Positions 1-7,610 of a stretch of 64,000 nucleotides of DNA are shown here, piece by piece. The stretch comes from Fidelibacterota bacterium. GTDB taxonomy: Bacteria > Fidelibacterota > Marinisomatia > Marinisomatales > SCKK01. The DNA lies in contig SCKK01000004.1 of assembly GCA_004124475.1 (NCBI GenBank), positions 37,110-101,109 on the forward strand. Direction: 5' to 3'. Both the position numbers and the translations under genes were made by a program. The first letter of the stretch is position 1; every line of letters begins with the position of its first letter. Below the pieces are notes generated by a model. It did not search any database, had not been told where the DNA came from, and worked only from the letters and a program-made list of their open reading frames with translations.

Positions 1-456
1 ACAGAGACAGTTTTTAAACCTTTGAACAATGGGAAGAAAGCAAATTGGATGAGTTCAGTCAATTTCAAGCACTCCTTTACTTACACACCTGATGCTGGAA
101 AGGCAACCGCACTACTGGGAAATACTGAAGACGCATACAACCAAATTTGGCATTTGCCTACAGCAGCAAATCCGTTTACTGGCAAAGAATGGATAGAGGC
201 AATTGCCAAGGAAATGGGAGTAAAACCTAAATATCAAGCTGTACCCAAATTTCTTGTGAAAATTATCGGATTGTTTGTACCTATTATGAGAGAGATGGTT
301 GAAATGATGTATCAATACGACAGAGACTATGTATTTGATAGTAGCAAATTTGAAAAACGCTTTGATTTTAAACCTACACCCTACGTAAATGGAATAAGAG
401 AAATTGTACAGAATGATTATAAGAAAACTACCGCTAAAAAAAATAAACGCCATTAA
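1..456 (+). CDS. NAD-dependent epimerase/dehydratase (extended SDR), C-terminal part
   Basis: The reading frame is open from base 1, so the gene begins left of the window and only about 151 codons of its C-terminal half are present. The stretch containing FTYTPDAGKATALLG followed by QIWHLPTA is typical of the substrate-binding half of extended short-chain dehydrogenases acting on nucleotide sugars or related compounds. The Rossmann fold and the catalytic YxxxK are outside the window, so substrate and activity cannot be judged. The stop codon lies in a terminator-like hairpin and an attC site follows 44 bp later, which suggests the gene is integron cassette cargo. Family assignment is fairly secure; the cassette assignment is inferred from the attC. 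Confidence 0.75.
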   Translation, partial: TETVFKPLNNGKKANWMSSVNFKHSFTYTPDAGKATALLGNTEDAYNQIWHLPTAANPFTGKEWIEAIAKEMGVKPKYQAVPKFLVKIIGLFVPIMREMVEMMYQYDRDYVFDSSKFEKRFDFKPTPYVNGIREIVQNDYKKTTAKKNKRH

Positions 457-470
457 AACGGGCGTTTATT
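442..470 (+). terminator. Hairpin at the end of the epimerase gene
   Basis: AATAAACGCC at 442-451 pairs perfectly with GGCGTTTATT at 461-470 around a 9-nt loop. The 10-bp stem overlaps the epimerase stop codon and is preceded by an A-run, so it could end transcription in either direction. Confidence 0.6.
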
Positions 471-499
471 CAAACCAATGAGAATATGATGATAAGAAC

Positions 500-572
500 A
501 CATAACAAAACAATGCACTGGACAAATTCTACGCTGGCACTCCGAATTTGCCAGTGATTGTAGGCGTTGGGC
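500..572 (+). other. Integron attC site 1
   Basis: R'' is ACATAAC (500-506) and R' is GTTGGGC (566-572), which fits GTTRRRY. In between, CACTGG pairs with CCAGTG and CAAATTC pairs with GAATTTG. A single unpaired A in the 5' arm separates the two stems, and an unpaired G lies just outside them. These extrahelical bases are the hallmark of attC recombination hairpins. The site lies between the epimerase and methyltransferase genes. Confidence 0.88.
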
Positions 573-590
573 AGTAATAAGGAGAAAAAT

Positions 591-1220
591 ATGTTAATCA
601 AAATAAGATCATTCAAGAACCTATTTTTTGATCTCTGGTATAGATTCGGTAAACCACCTTGGATCATCGACGAAGCACAGCCTGACCTCATAGCAGCGGC
701 AGAGAAGGGGGAAGTTTGCGGACCCACGGTTCTAGATATCGGATGTGGTGACGGTAACAATGCCATTTATCTTGCCAGTCGCGGCTTCGATGTTACCGGT
801 GTAGATTTTTCCGCCAAAGCTATTAGTATTGCCAAACAAAAAGCTCGCGAGGCAGAAGTCGATGTAACGTTTATAACGCTCGATGCTTTACACATCGGAA
901 CTCTTGCTAAGCGATTCGACACTGTGATCGACTTCGGGCTTTTCCACAATCTTGGTGACGCGGACCGTCGACGCTACGTTCGCGCACTGAGCGAAGTTTG
1001 TGTGAGCAAGGGTCGATTTCTCATGATGTGTCTCGGTGACGAGGCAGGAGAATATCCCGTTTACCCAAAGCGATACCCTCCAACAATGAGCCAAGATGAT
1101 ATCCGTACCTCCTTCTCGGAGGGATGGAAAATTGAGTGGTTTCGTTTAGGGATTTGTAAAGTACATGAAAAATTTGAAAACTATTCGTCGTGGCTAACCG
1201 CTATGACATCCACCAAATAA
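591..1220 (+). CDS. Class I SAM-dependent methyltransferase (cassette gene)
   Basis: This 209-residue soluble protein has the class I methyltransferase fold. Motif I is VLDIGCGDGN at residues 47-56, and the acidic residue that binds the SAM ribose is D72 in GVDFS. The later segment VIDFGLFHNL is the position of motif IV. The ATG at 591 is preferred to upstream in-frame codons because AAGGAG lies 6-12 bases ahead of it. It begins 25 bp after the R' box of attC site 1 and ends 19 bp before attC site 2, the compact layout of an integron cassette. It resembles small TehB-like or thiopurine-like methyltransferases, but the methyl acceptor cannot be read from the sequence. Confidence 0.8.
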   Translation: MLIKIRSFKNLFFDLWYRFGKPPWIIDEAQPDLIAAAEKGEVCGPTVLDIGCGDGNNAIYLASRGFDVTGVDFSAKAISIAKQKAREAEVDVTFITLDALHIGTLAKRFDTVIDFGLFHNLGDADRRRYVRALSEVCVSKGRFLMMCLGDEAGEYPVYPKRYPPTMSQDDIRTSFSEGWKIEWFRLGICKVHEKFENYSSWLTAMTSTK

Positions 1221-1239
1221 GGCATATACTGGAAGAGCT

Positions 1240-1368
1240 ACCCAACAAGGAGATGCACTGGAGCAGGCTCGTTTTTCGGTTTTTAAACTCGTTTCCTTAG
1301 TTTACGTTGTTTGGTTTTTCAACATCCACCGTATTGGTCCGTCCACCCGGTGATCTTGGCCGTTAGAC
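1240..1368 (+). other. Integron attC site 2
   Basis: R'' is ACCCAAC (1240-1246) and R' is GTTAGAC (1362-1368), both matching consensus. The arms pair through AGAT/ATCT and CAC/GTG with an unpaired G between them in the 5' arm. The spacing (129 bp) is like that of long chromosomal-integron attC sites. Confidence 0.72.
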
Positions 1369-1400
1369 CGCTAGTGAACAATAATTCCAAGCAGTATAAA
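1362..1400 (+). repeat. Shared cassette 5' end, copy 1
   Basis: This stretch starts at the R' box of attC site 2 and matches 3327-3365, which starts at the R' box of attC site 3, with about one difference. Two consecutive cassettes therefore begin with the same 40 bp. It contains CCAAGCAGTATAAAT, which could be part of a promoter, but no function is demonstrated. Confidence 0.7.
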
Positions 1401-1403
1401 TCA

Positions 1404-1598
1404 GTGTTAAAATACTTATTATTACTTATTTTTATTGTTAATGCCTGTTCCTCTTCAAAACTAAAGATTAGTTCCACAAATGATGAGTATAATTTTGTAT
1501 CAAAGAAATCTATTGAATATGAAACGTTCTGGGAAGCCATTGAAAATCTTGACTTTAATTATCTATCTGACCTGTCACTAGATGATGATCAACATTGA
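1404..1598 (+). CDS. Small lipoprotein, probably the N-terminal part of a frameshifted gene
   Basis: Starting at the GTG at 1404, the 64-residue product opens with a hydrophobic run and a lipobox-like IVNAC, so it is probably exported and lipid-anchored. The frame can be extended upstream to a TTG at 1311, but that would put coding sequence inside attC site 2 and ahead of the signal sequence. The C-terminus (SLDDDQH) ends abruptly and overlaps the next frame by 17 bases. I read the pair as one lipoprotein gene split by a frameshift. No family is recognised. Confidence 0.4.
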   Translation: MLKYLLLLIFIVNACSSSKLKISSTNDEYNFVSKKSIEYETFWEAIENLDFNYLSDLSLDDDQH

Positions 1599-1839
1599 AA
1601 ATGCATATAGTAAAAAAATCACTCATTGGTCAGCAGGTGGTTTTGAAAAGACTGAAACAAAAATAATCCCCAATTTAACACTCATTCTTAATGGGAATGT
1701 TTTGCATTTTAAAGTTATTAGAATAAGCCTTCAAAAAGGGATAGTATTTGTAAAGTCAGATGGTAGGTTAGGGATTGATATAGCTCAAGATCGTCGCATT
1801 ATTATTGATTATTTAAATGGAAGATTTGAGTTAAAATGA
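1582..1839 (+). CDS. Hypothetical protein, probably the C-terminal part of the preceding frameshifted gene
   Basis: This 85-residue frame begins inside the end of the preceding lipoprotein frame. It contains beta-rich sequence (KIIPNLTLILNGNVLHFKV) and ends in IIIDYLNGRFELK. It lacks its own ribosome-binding site, which supports its being the remainder of the upstream gene after a +1 or -1 shift. Alternatively it could be translated by coupling. The family is not recognised. Confidence 0.4.
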   Translation: MMINIENAYSKKITHWSAGGFEKTETKIIPNLTLILNGNVLHFKVIRISLQKGIVFVKSDGRLGIDIAQDRRIIIDYLNGRFELK

Positions 1840-2401
1840 TTGCGCAATTATACCGGCAGTCTGACCTAATTTAATTATATAGGAATTTTCATTTTAGACG
1901 AGATTAACAAGATATACAGGAAATATTTCATCCCGACAAGCTTGTCGGGATGACGATAAAGATAATCCCGATGCATCGGGACTAATGTGACAAAGAAATT
2001 CTATAATGGATCTAATTGATCAGACGTGCGAAACTTGAGTGACAATCTGGCAAAATATTTAGGCGCTTAGTCCCAAATTTACCGGTGGATTTGCAGTCAT
2101 TGCTCCGCAAGGAGTTACTACGGAACGAGGGGTGCCGTCCTGCCCGCCCTGTCTGACTGGCGTAGCCAGGCAGGCAGACTGATGTCGAGCAGGGAAGCTA
2201 CGGTGGTATATAACGATCAAAAATCGAGGCAAAATTTACTGATTTATTGAAATTCTAAAAACTAATTGTGATGGTATATTAATTCTTGTGCATATCAGAT
2301 ATTCTGAATCAAATATCACTGAGATATACGGTTATCTTGTAGCGAATGATTTGAAAGAGATTCTTGGGGAGTAGGAATTTATATCTAGTTATTCAGGGTA
2401 A
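1840..2401. other. Non-coding stretch with two perfect palindromes
   Basis: I see no convincing gene here. TCCCGACAAGCTTGTCGGGA at 1931-1950 and TCCCGATGCATCGGGA at 1966-1981 are perfect palindromes. A third inverted pair built on CCTGCC and GGCAGG lies at about 2139-2175. Such elements recur between genes elsewhere in the window (3625, 23351, 48061, 52766) and look like a genome-wide REP-like family. Confidence 0.6.
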
Positions 2402-2685
2402 CATTATGGATTAGGCCTGTTTTTATTGTACAAAAGTTGCTACATTTCATAACCTTATATGAATATGCTTTATACGATGGCGGGGGTAAATGAAACATTC
2501 TGATAAACAAATTACATGGGATAGTATGGATTGTTATTTAGAATTCTCAACGGTCATGATATTAAGAATTATCATTAATCAGATTTTAACTATTGATTCT
2601 CGCAAAATACTTACATCCTACAGAGGAATTGTCTAGATATCATGATTTCACGTTACCAAATAATTCGGTATAAATTCTAGTTAGC
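2402..2685 (+). repeat. Imperfect 284-bp direct repeat, copy 1
   Basis: The stretch from CATTATGGATTAGG to about 2685 aligns base for base with 3764-4047 with scattered substitutions and one or two single-base indels. Each copy ends 20-25 bp before a start codon (2707 and 4071), so it may be a shared 5' leader or promoter region of two related cassettes. Confidence 0.75.
2490..2636 (+). CDS. Doubtful 48-residue ORF inside repeat copy 1
   Basis: An ATG at 2490 follows a G-rich stretch and opens 48 codons (MKHSDKQITWDSMDC...). The equivalent frame in repeat copy 2 stops after 32 codons because one T is missing. Most differences between the copies change the amino acid, so selection on a protein is not evident. 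I list it only because it is the longest frame in the repeat. Confidence 0.15.
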   Translation: MKHSDKQITWDSMDCYLEFSTVMILRIIINQILTIDSRKILTSYRGIV

Positions 2686-2706
2686 AAAAAAAGAAAGAGA
2701 TACAAA

Positions 2707-2967
2707 ATGCCAATAGTATCAAGATTTTTTGGAATAATTATTCGCATGTACTATGATGAACATACTCCCCCTCACATACATGCAGAATACCAGAGCAAGA
2801 AAGCGGTTTTTGATTTTTACGGGAACATAATCAGAGGAAACTTAAATTCAAGAACAGCAACAAAGCTCGTCAGAGAATGGATTGATATTAGTCTAACCGA
2901 CCTTGAAGAAGATTGGAAGTTGGCGAGAGGAGGGAAAGAAATTAAGAAAATTGAACCATTAGGATGA
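2707..2967 (+). CDS. DUF4160 family protein
   Basis: This 86-residue protein matches DUF4160. It opens with MPIVSRFFGIIIRMYYDEH, has the conserved TPPHIHAEY segment at about residues 18-26, and then a REW and an LARGGK-type C-terminus. Members are small soluble proteins almost always encoded next to a DUF2442 protein, as here. The pair is often predicted to be a toxin-antitoxin-like module, but I know of no established biochemical activity. It is followed 8 bp later by the DUF2442 gene and then attC site 3, so the pair forms the cargo of one cassette. Its start lies just after repeat copy 1. Confidence 0.85.
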   Translation: MPIVSRFFGIIIRMYYDEHTPPHIHAEYQSKKAVFDFYGNIIRGNLNSRTATKLVREWIDISLTDLEEDWKLARGGKEIKKIEPLG

Positions 2968-2975
2968 GGTAAAGT

Positions 2976-3230
2976 ATGTGGAACATGAATGAAGTAATCA
3001 CAATTGAGTACAAGAAAGATTATATCTACTACATTACATTTGATGATGGCACAAATGGAGATGTAGACTTCGGCGGATATATCAGCAAAGGTCCTATTTT
3101 TGAACCACTACGAGAGCTAAAACTCTTCAAGAAGGCGATAATTGATGGTGGTACGATAGCTTGGCCAAATGGGGCAGATATCGCACCTGAAACATTATAT
3201 GAAAAATTGCTAACAAATCACTGCACCTGA
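2976..3230 (+). CDS. DUF2442 family protein
   Basis: This 84-residue protein has the DUF2442 pattern: an [13 protein letters not shown] core at about residues 22-34, then GPIFEPLRE and the ending [16 protein letters not shown]. It is paired with DUF4160 at 2707 and is probably co-transcribed. GAGGT at the upstream stop codon may serve as its ribosome-binding site. ATG codons at 2976 and 2985 are both possible; family proteins usually begin close to the second. Its last seven codons and the TGA lie inside attC site 3, as is common for integron cassettes. Function is unknown. Confidence 0.83.
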   Translation: MWNMNEVITIEYKKDYIYYITFDDGTNGDVDFGGYISKGPIFEPLRELKLFKKAIIDGGTIAWPNGADIAPETLYEKLLTNHCT

Positions 3231-3333
3231 CCCCTGGCCACGGGTTCTAATTTTAGGTTTTTGGTTTATCCGAGTCTTTTCCTTTTTTGTAGTTTCTGGA
3301 ATGGCAAGGGGCAGGTGAATTCAAGTGTTAGAC
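3208..3333 (+). other. Integron attC site 3
   Basis: R'' is TGCTAAC (3208-3214) and R' is GTTAGAC (3327-3333). CACCTG pairs with CAGGTG, and CCCCT plus GGCCA pair with TGGCAAGGGG. An unpaired A after CACCTG and an unpaired G before it sit in the 5' arm. The stop codon of the DUF2442 gene is inside the site. Confidence 0.85.
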
Positions 3334-3365
3334 CGCCAGTGAACAATAATTCCAAGCAGTATAAA
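3327..3365 (+). repeat. Shared cassette 5' end, copy 2
   Basis: It matches 1362-1400 and starts at the R' box of attC site 3. After AGTATAAAT the two cassettes diverge. Confidence 0.7.
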
Positions 3366-3441
3366 TAAATCAAAAAAGGATCATGTTTCCCTGAAGGCTA
3401 ATTATGATGCTTCGCTTCAGCATCAATCTATATCTTAGAAA

Positions 3442-3620
3442 TTGAAAGTCGATATAAAAAACATATTCGAAAATCTTCGCTCCTGCCTTGATTACATGGC
3501 ACATGATATTTTTGAAGCATGCATTACGGGAAACACACAAAGAAGGCTCTATTTTCCAATTCGACAATCAAGGAATGAATTCAATCAAACTATTAATAGC
3601 GATTTCTGTAGTATAAACAT
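3442..3620 (+). pseudogene. Fragment resembling a HEPN-like or LRSALDY-type cassette protein
   Basis: The translation contains IFENLRSCLDYMAHDIF and RRLYFPI, reminiscent of small alpha-helical proteins with an LRSALDY...YFPI pattern. There is a stop codon immediately upstream and no good start. Downstream the frame runs into a GC-rich hairpin element (3625-3657) and loses similarity. I treat it as the remnant of a gene whose two ends are gone. The family assignment is tentative. Confidence 0.35.
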
Positions 3621-3624
3621 CTTG

Positions 3625-3657
3625 CCTGCCCGCCCTCATTCTTCGGGAGCAGGCGGG
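3625..3657. repeat. REP-like GC-rich hairpin
   Basis: TGCCCGCC near 3627 and GGCGGG near 3652 form an interrupted inverted repeat around an AT-richer loop, in a spot where the preceding gene fragment ends. Similar GC-rich inverted pairs occur at 2139 and 23351. Confidence 0.5.
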
Positions 3658-3763
3658 TTTGTGAAGTGAGTTTGGTTTTCCTTCCATCACCCAATAAGTT
3701 TGATGAAAATTTTGATTTATCAACGATCGTAAAAAAAGAATCGTTCAATTTAGGTTAGTGTAT

Positions 3764-4047
3764 CATTATGGATTAGGTATGTTTTTATTGTACAAAAGTT
3801 GTTACATTTCATAACCCTATATGAATATACTTTATACGATGGTGGAAGTAAATGAAACATTGTGAAAAACAAATTATATGGGACAGAATGGATTGTTATT
3901 TAGGATTCTCAACGGTCGTGATATTAAGAATTATCATTAATCAGATTTAACTATTGGTTCTTGCAATATGATTACCTCCTGCGTAGAATAAGATAAATCT
4001 CATGAAGTTGAACTATCAGATAATTCTATATCAAAATAAGATTAGAC
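3764..4047 (+). repeat. Imperfect 284-bp direct repeat, copy 2
   Basis: This is the second copy of the element at 2402-2685. It ends 24 bp before the start of the membrane-anchored protein at 4071. The small frame present in copy 1 is cut short here by a one-base deletion. Confidence 0.75.
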
Positions 4048-4070
4048 TCTAAAGCAAAAGGGGGTGTTAA

Positions 4071-5111
4071 ATGAAACCATCTCGTATTTGGGAATTATCA
4101 AATGAAGCCATCAAAGGGATTTTCGCTTTTCTGCTTATATGTATTTTACTTCTCGATCTTGGCTGTGCAATCATTAAATCTGGCAGTCCTCCGAAGACGC
4201 ATGGATATGGGGACATAGACCAATATGGTTGCCAGGAGCCACCCCCGGACGTATTTACTTCAGCAGGCCTTGATGCCGATTTTGCTTCGTCGACATTTGG
4301 GAAAATTGTTACTGGTGAAATCAAGGTTCAAACTAAACCTGAAGTTCTCGATTTGGCAAGCAAAGCAGTTCACGAGGTTCGCATTAGAGATTACCTAAGA
4401 TGCTTGGCAATTAAGCGAGACGGATACAACCTTGAACAAGCAGCTTATTTGGAACTTTTTAACGCTTTTATGGCTACTAATCCCTCCGCAACCGAGTTTA
4501 TTGAATGGCAACAAAATAATCCTTTCCCTATAACTGGTCTTAAACAGATTGAGAACGACGAAGGAATAGGATCGAAAAATCTTAAGATAAAGGATTCCCA
4601 ACAAGTCGAAAACTTACAACATGTTATTAAACAGCATATGGAATACTCGCCCGGCGGTATCCAGGTTGTTGGTGATCTGACTGTTAATCCCGACCCATTA
4701 AAATACTTGCCGATTGATGTGAACATCCGAACCAATGTGCTCGCATCACTCAAAGCCCTCCGAGCGGAATATGGAGACGCATGTCCAATCGTCAAGGTCT
4801 CTGTCGAGCAAGGTAGTCGCAATCGTGATCGGATTGTCCAGGACGTCATTGATCTTCTCAAAAACGCTGGTTTTAAGCCCATTCCATTCAGCAGTAAAAT
4901 GACATTTCGAACTGGTACTCCTGCCGCTTTCCAGATCAACCTAAATCCTGAGGACACCCCCTTCGTGACGGATCTTTTCCAGGCATTTTCACCTTTTTTG
5001 AGAACCGATGTTGTTGGCAAACGCAGTACAAACCAGCCGGCCGGAGAGGTAGAAATGGTATTTGAGGGTGAACCCAAGTTCCGGTCAGACGGTTCAATCA
5101 AGTTTGATTGA
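4071..5111 (+). CDS. Hypothetical membrane-anchored or exported protein
   Basis: This 346-residue protein begins with a charged N-terminus and a hydrophobic segment at residues 16-31 ending in LLDLGC. It could be a lipoprotein signal, although the lipobox is poor because an Asp sits near the cysteine. The rest is soluble and would face the periplasm or outside. The second half (about residues 190-320) has regularly spaced hydrophobic residues and a QIVxVxV-like stretch suggesting a compact alpha/beta domain. GGGGGTG precedes the ATG as a ribosome-binding site. It sits between attC sites 3 and 4 and is therefore cassette cargo. I do not recognise the family. Confidence 0.65.
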   Translation: MKPSRIWELSNEAIKGIFAFLLICILLLDLGCAIIKSGSPPKTHGYGDIDQYGCQEPPPDVFTSAGLDADFASSTFGKIVTGEIKVQTKPEVLDLASKAVHEVRIRDYLRCLAIKRDGYNLEQAAYLELFNAFMATNPSATEFIEWQQNNPFPITGLKQIENDEGIGSKNLKIKDSQQVENLQHVIKQHMEYSPGGIQVVGDLTVNPDPLKYLPIDVNIRTNVLASLKALRAEYGDACPIVKVSVEQGSRNRDRIVQDVIDLLKNAGFKPIPFSSKMTFRTGTPAAFQINLNPEDTPFVTDLFQAFSPFLRTDVVGKRSTNQPAGEVEMVFEGEPKFRSDGSIKFD

Positions 5112-5218
5112 TTCGAAATACTGAGAAAGTAGCCAGCAAGATGAATGCACGCTATTGTCGCTAACACACCAAAGCGTGATTCACGACGTAGGGTAGTCAA
5201 GAATGGAGGCGGTATACA

Positions 5219-5293
5219 ATGAAGAAAGAAGAAATCTGTGACCTGATTGAAGCAAAGCTGAACGAGAGCGTGATTTTTAATTTGGCAACCTAA
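5219..5293 (+). CDS. Possible 24-residue protein ending in attC site 4
   Basis: ATG at 5219 is preceded by GGAGG with 9-nt spacing and opens 24 codons (MKKEEICDLIEAKLNESVIF then NLAT), with the stop TAA inside the R'' box of attC site 4. This stop-in-attC arrangement is shared by recognised cassette genes here (2976, 7611, 20336, 22057). The frame is very short, so it may be the remnant of a longer cassette gene. Confidence 0.3.
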   Translation: MKKEEICDLIEAKLNESVIFNLAT

Positions 5294-5419
5294 CACTCGC
5301 TGCTACGGACGTGAAACGCTGATGGTACGAAACTTGAGTTTGGGAGTTGAAAACATGTTAGATTTAGTCATTATGAAATGTACCAATTATTATCACGCCG
5401 CAGAGCTATCACGTTAAGC
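5288..5419 (+). other. Integron attC site 4
   Basis: R'' ACCTAAC (5288-5294) and R' GTTAAGC (5413-5419) both fit consensus. GCT followed by CTACGGACGTGA in the 5' arm pairs with the 3' arm containing CGCCGCAGAGC, leaving one unpaired G. The 5' arm is nearly identical to that of attC site 8. Confidence 0.75.
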
Positions 5420-5567
5420 CGACCGCAGGCGGTCGGCTTAACGGAGCCGGCGTATCAAGGATCCGCTTGTCATTCCGCTTGCGGTGGCCTAACATGCGGA
5501 TTGAGCTGACTGCGGTCTCTCCGAAACAAGTTTCGTCGAGATCCTCGCGGCTCATCCGCCGGCTCCG
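5414..5567 (+). mobile_element. Gene-less 154-bp integron cassette, copy 1 (contains attC site 5)
   Basis: The unit runs from the TT of the upstream R' box to the G of its own R' box, exactly as a cassette excised by G/TT cleavage would. The 73-bp body begins with a perfect 13-bp inverted repeat around the loop CAGG and has no credible ORF. Its attC occupies 5487-5573: R'' GCCTAAC, R' GTTAGAA, arms CGGAT and GAGC pairing with GCTCATCCG and leaving one unpaired base, and GAAAC/GTTTC near the tip. It differs from copies 2 and 3 at three positions that I can see. Confidence 0.8.
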
Positions 5568-5761
5568 TTAGAATGCCAGTTATAGTGTAAAATAAATCTA
5601 TAAATTAACCTTATCAGAAAAGGAATCGTTTTTAGTAATATTTAAGGGTGTAGCATGGTCAGCAACTGAAATGGCAGTGCCGTATGTGAACCTGTAAACG
5701 AGTATTTTGATTAAAAATGGTTCTTTATGTATACCCATAAATTACGAAAAAGAATAAATAA

Positions 5762-7162
5762 ATGAATTTAGCGTTGAAAATAGTAACTACATTGTCCTTA
5801 CTAGTGGGTTTGGGTGCTTCTGTAAATGCGCAAACAGATTATAAAAAACAGGTTGATGCTATCGCAATTATCGCCAACGAGTTGATGAGTTTTAATGGAA
5901 CGGTCTTAATTGCAAATTCAGACAGCGTCATTTACCAGCGGTCTTTTGGATTTGCTGACGAAGATAAGCTAGTCGCATTGACACCTGACTATCGGTTTGC
6001 TCCTGGGTCAGTGATAAAAGAGTTCTCGACCGTAGCCCTGATGATACTTAAGCAGCAAGGTAAGATAAATTATGGTGATAAAGTATCACAATATCTATCT
6101 GATTTACCTGCATGGGCTTCGACAATTACGATTGAACACATCCTCGCTCATACCAGCGGTTTGGGTGAAATAAAATTTAGCCGTAATCTTACAACTGCCG
6201 GTGTGATGGGGCAAATAAATGCGGTTGAGAAGTTAAAATACAAACCGGGCGAAGGTTATTCATACGGTAACCTTAATACGGTGCTACGGGCGTTGATCAT
6301 TGAAAAAGTTACCGGTAAACCCTTTAATACCTTCATCAAAGAATCTCTTTTTGTCCCGGCTGGCATGATGGACTCTTTTGGCCGGGATGATATAACATCT
6401 TCTGCCCCCTTAATAGCCTTCGGGGAACTTCCATTAGCGATAAAAGGGGTAACTGCTTATTCGACAGTGTTAGATTTGTATAAATGGGAAAAAGCTTTAT
6501 GGAACAGTGTTCTCGTAAATAAAGACACACTGAAAAAGGTTATCCTTAAACCAGGGTTGAGTGGAAGTTCAGACCGTGCTTATTTCGATTTTGGTTTTTT
6601 TAACAAAAATAAAAAAGGTGACTTAGTTGAGATATGGCATGATGGTACTTATCCAAGTCATTACACACTTAAATCCGTTGATTTTGACAAGGATTTATTT
6701 ATCGTCCTTTTGTCTAATGATGGCAGAAAATCAACGCTTTCCGAACTCAGAGACTACATTTCTAATATCTCAGACGACCCAACCTTGAAAATGCCAGCTG
6801 AATGGTGGTTTACCAATGAAATTAAAACGCAAGGATTTGTTGCTGCGATTAAACAGTTCAAGAGTTTCGTCGAGAGTGGTGATTTTGTTACCAATGAATC
6901 AAGCTTAAATAGCTTCGGTTATGATTTAGATAGGGAAGGTCAAACTGATGCCGCTCTTGCAATTATGAAGCTGAATCTTGAATATTATCCAAAGTCGGAA
7001 AATGCACATGATAGCTATGCCGAACTATTGATTAAAGCCAAGAAATATACAGAAGCTCTGCCAATTGTTGAACAAGGCATTGTTCTGGCTCAGAAATCGG
7101 GTAATCAATTTCAGCTAGATCGGTTCAAGGAATTTTTGAACGATATTCAAAATAACAAATAG
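5762..7162 (+). CDS. Serine hydrolase of the beta-lactamase/class C family with a TPR-like C-terminus
   Basis: This 466-residue protein has a signal peptide ending near VNAQ (residue 24). The three signatures of penicillin-recognising serine hydrolases are present: SxxK as S83-V-I-K86, YxN as Y-G-N in GYSYGNLN, and HxG as HDG in IWHDGTYP. Residues from about 370 on contain two tetratricopeptide-like helical hairpins (GYDLDREGQTDAALAIMKL and following). The likely place of action is the periplasm or outer membrane, with a peptidase, esterase or lactamase activity that cannot be narrowed down. It lies between attC sites 5 and 6. A true antibiotic-resistance role is not implied, because this superfamily is very broad. 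Confidence 0.82.
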   Translation: MNLALKIVTTLSLLVGLGASVNAQTDYKKQVDAIAIIANELMSFNGTVLIANSDSVIYQRSFGFADEDKLVALTPDYRFAPGSVIKEFSTVALMILKQQGKINYGDKVSQYLSDLPAWASTITIEHILAHTSGLGEIKFSRNLTTAGVMGQINAVEKLKYKPGEGYSYGNLNTVLRALIIEKVTGKPFNTFIKESLFVPAGMMDSFGRDDITSSAPLIAFGELPLAIKGVTAYSTVLDLYKWEKALWNSVLVNKDTLKKVILKPGLSGSSDRAYFDFGFFNKNKKGDLVEIWHDGTYPSHYTLKSVDFDKDLFIVLLSNDGRKSTLSELRDYISNISDDPTLKMPAEWWFTNEIKTQGFVAAIKQFKSFVESGDFVTNESSLNSFGYDLDREGQTDAALAIMKLNLEYYPKSENAHDSYAELLIKAKKYTEALPIVEQGIVLAQKSGNQFQLDRFKEFLNDIQNNK

Positions 7163-7260
7163 TATTTAGCAGTCATGAGCATGCCCTATGGACACTTTTA
7201 TTGTTTTTCTCGGTCACTGATTAAACCTTTTTATCAATATGTCATTTATAGCAAGTTGCA

Positions 7261-7393
7261 TTCTAACTTTATTTGCAGGCGACCCGGACTTCGCGGATTG
7301 CTCCGAATGATTTCCGAGTGGATTTGATGCACATTTCTCGCTGGAAAATTCGGTGGTAGTAACCGTCCGTGCACCTGAAACTTGCTGTTAAGC
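7261..7393 (+). other. Integron attC site 6
   Basis: R'' is TTCTAAC (7261-7267) and R' is GTTAAGC (7387-7393). GCAGGCGACCCGGAC in the 5' arm pairs with GTCCGTGCACCTG in the 3' arm, with unpaired bases in the 5' arm. The first purine of R'' is missing, but the palindrome is clear. Confidence 0.7.
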
Positions 7394-7541
7394 CGACCGC
7401 AGGCGGTCGGCTTAACGGAGCCGGCGTATCAAGGATCCGCTTGTCATTCCGCCTGCGGCGGCCTAACATGCGGATCGAGCTGACTGCGGTCTCTCCGAAA
7501 CAAGTTTCGTCGAGATCCTCGCGGCTCATCCGCCGGCTCCG
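7388..7541 (+). mobile_element. Gene-less 154-bp integron cassette, copy 2 (contains attC site 7)
   Basis: It has the same boundaries and structure as copy 1: the body hairpin lies at 7387-7416 and attC at 7461-7547, with R'' GCCTAAC and R' GTTAGGT. As read by eye it is identical over 154 bp to copy 3 at 9959. The identity ends exactly at the R' boxes, since upstream and downstream sequences differ. Confidence 0.83.
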
Positions 7542-7610
7542 TTAGGTTGCGTTTTAACTAGGGATGTTAGCTTACACGATGTTGAAGTAAGTATTCACCA
7601 AGAAATACAT

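Noticed and set aside
4445..5296. 283-codon minus-strand frame opposite the membrane-anchored protein
   Set aside because: It lies antisense to the better gene at 4071, has no ribosome-binding site or signal, runs into attC site 4, and its composition (many Ser/Arg/Ile) is that of a shadow frame.
5436..5573. Longer attC for the gene-less cassette, using GCTTAAC at 5436 as R''
   Set aside because: GGAGCCGGCG also pairs with CGCCGGCTCC, but the inner R'' GCCTAAC at 5487 gives a better hairpin with typical unpaired bases and aligns with the HigA attC-like site. The outer pairing may be a second conformation.
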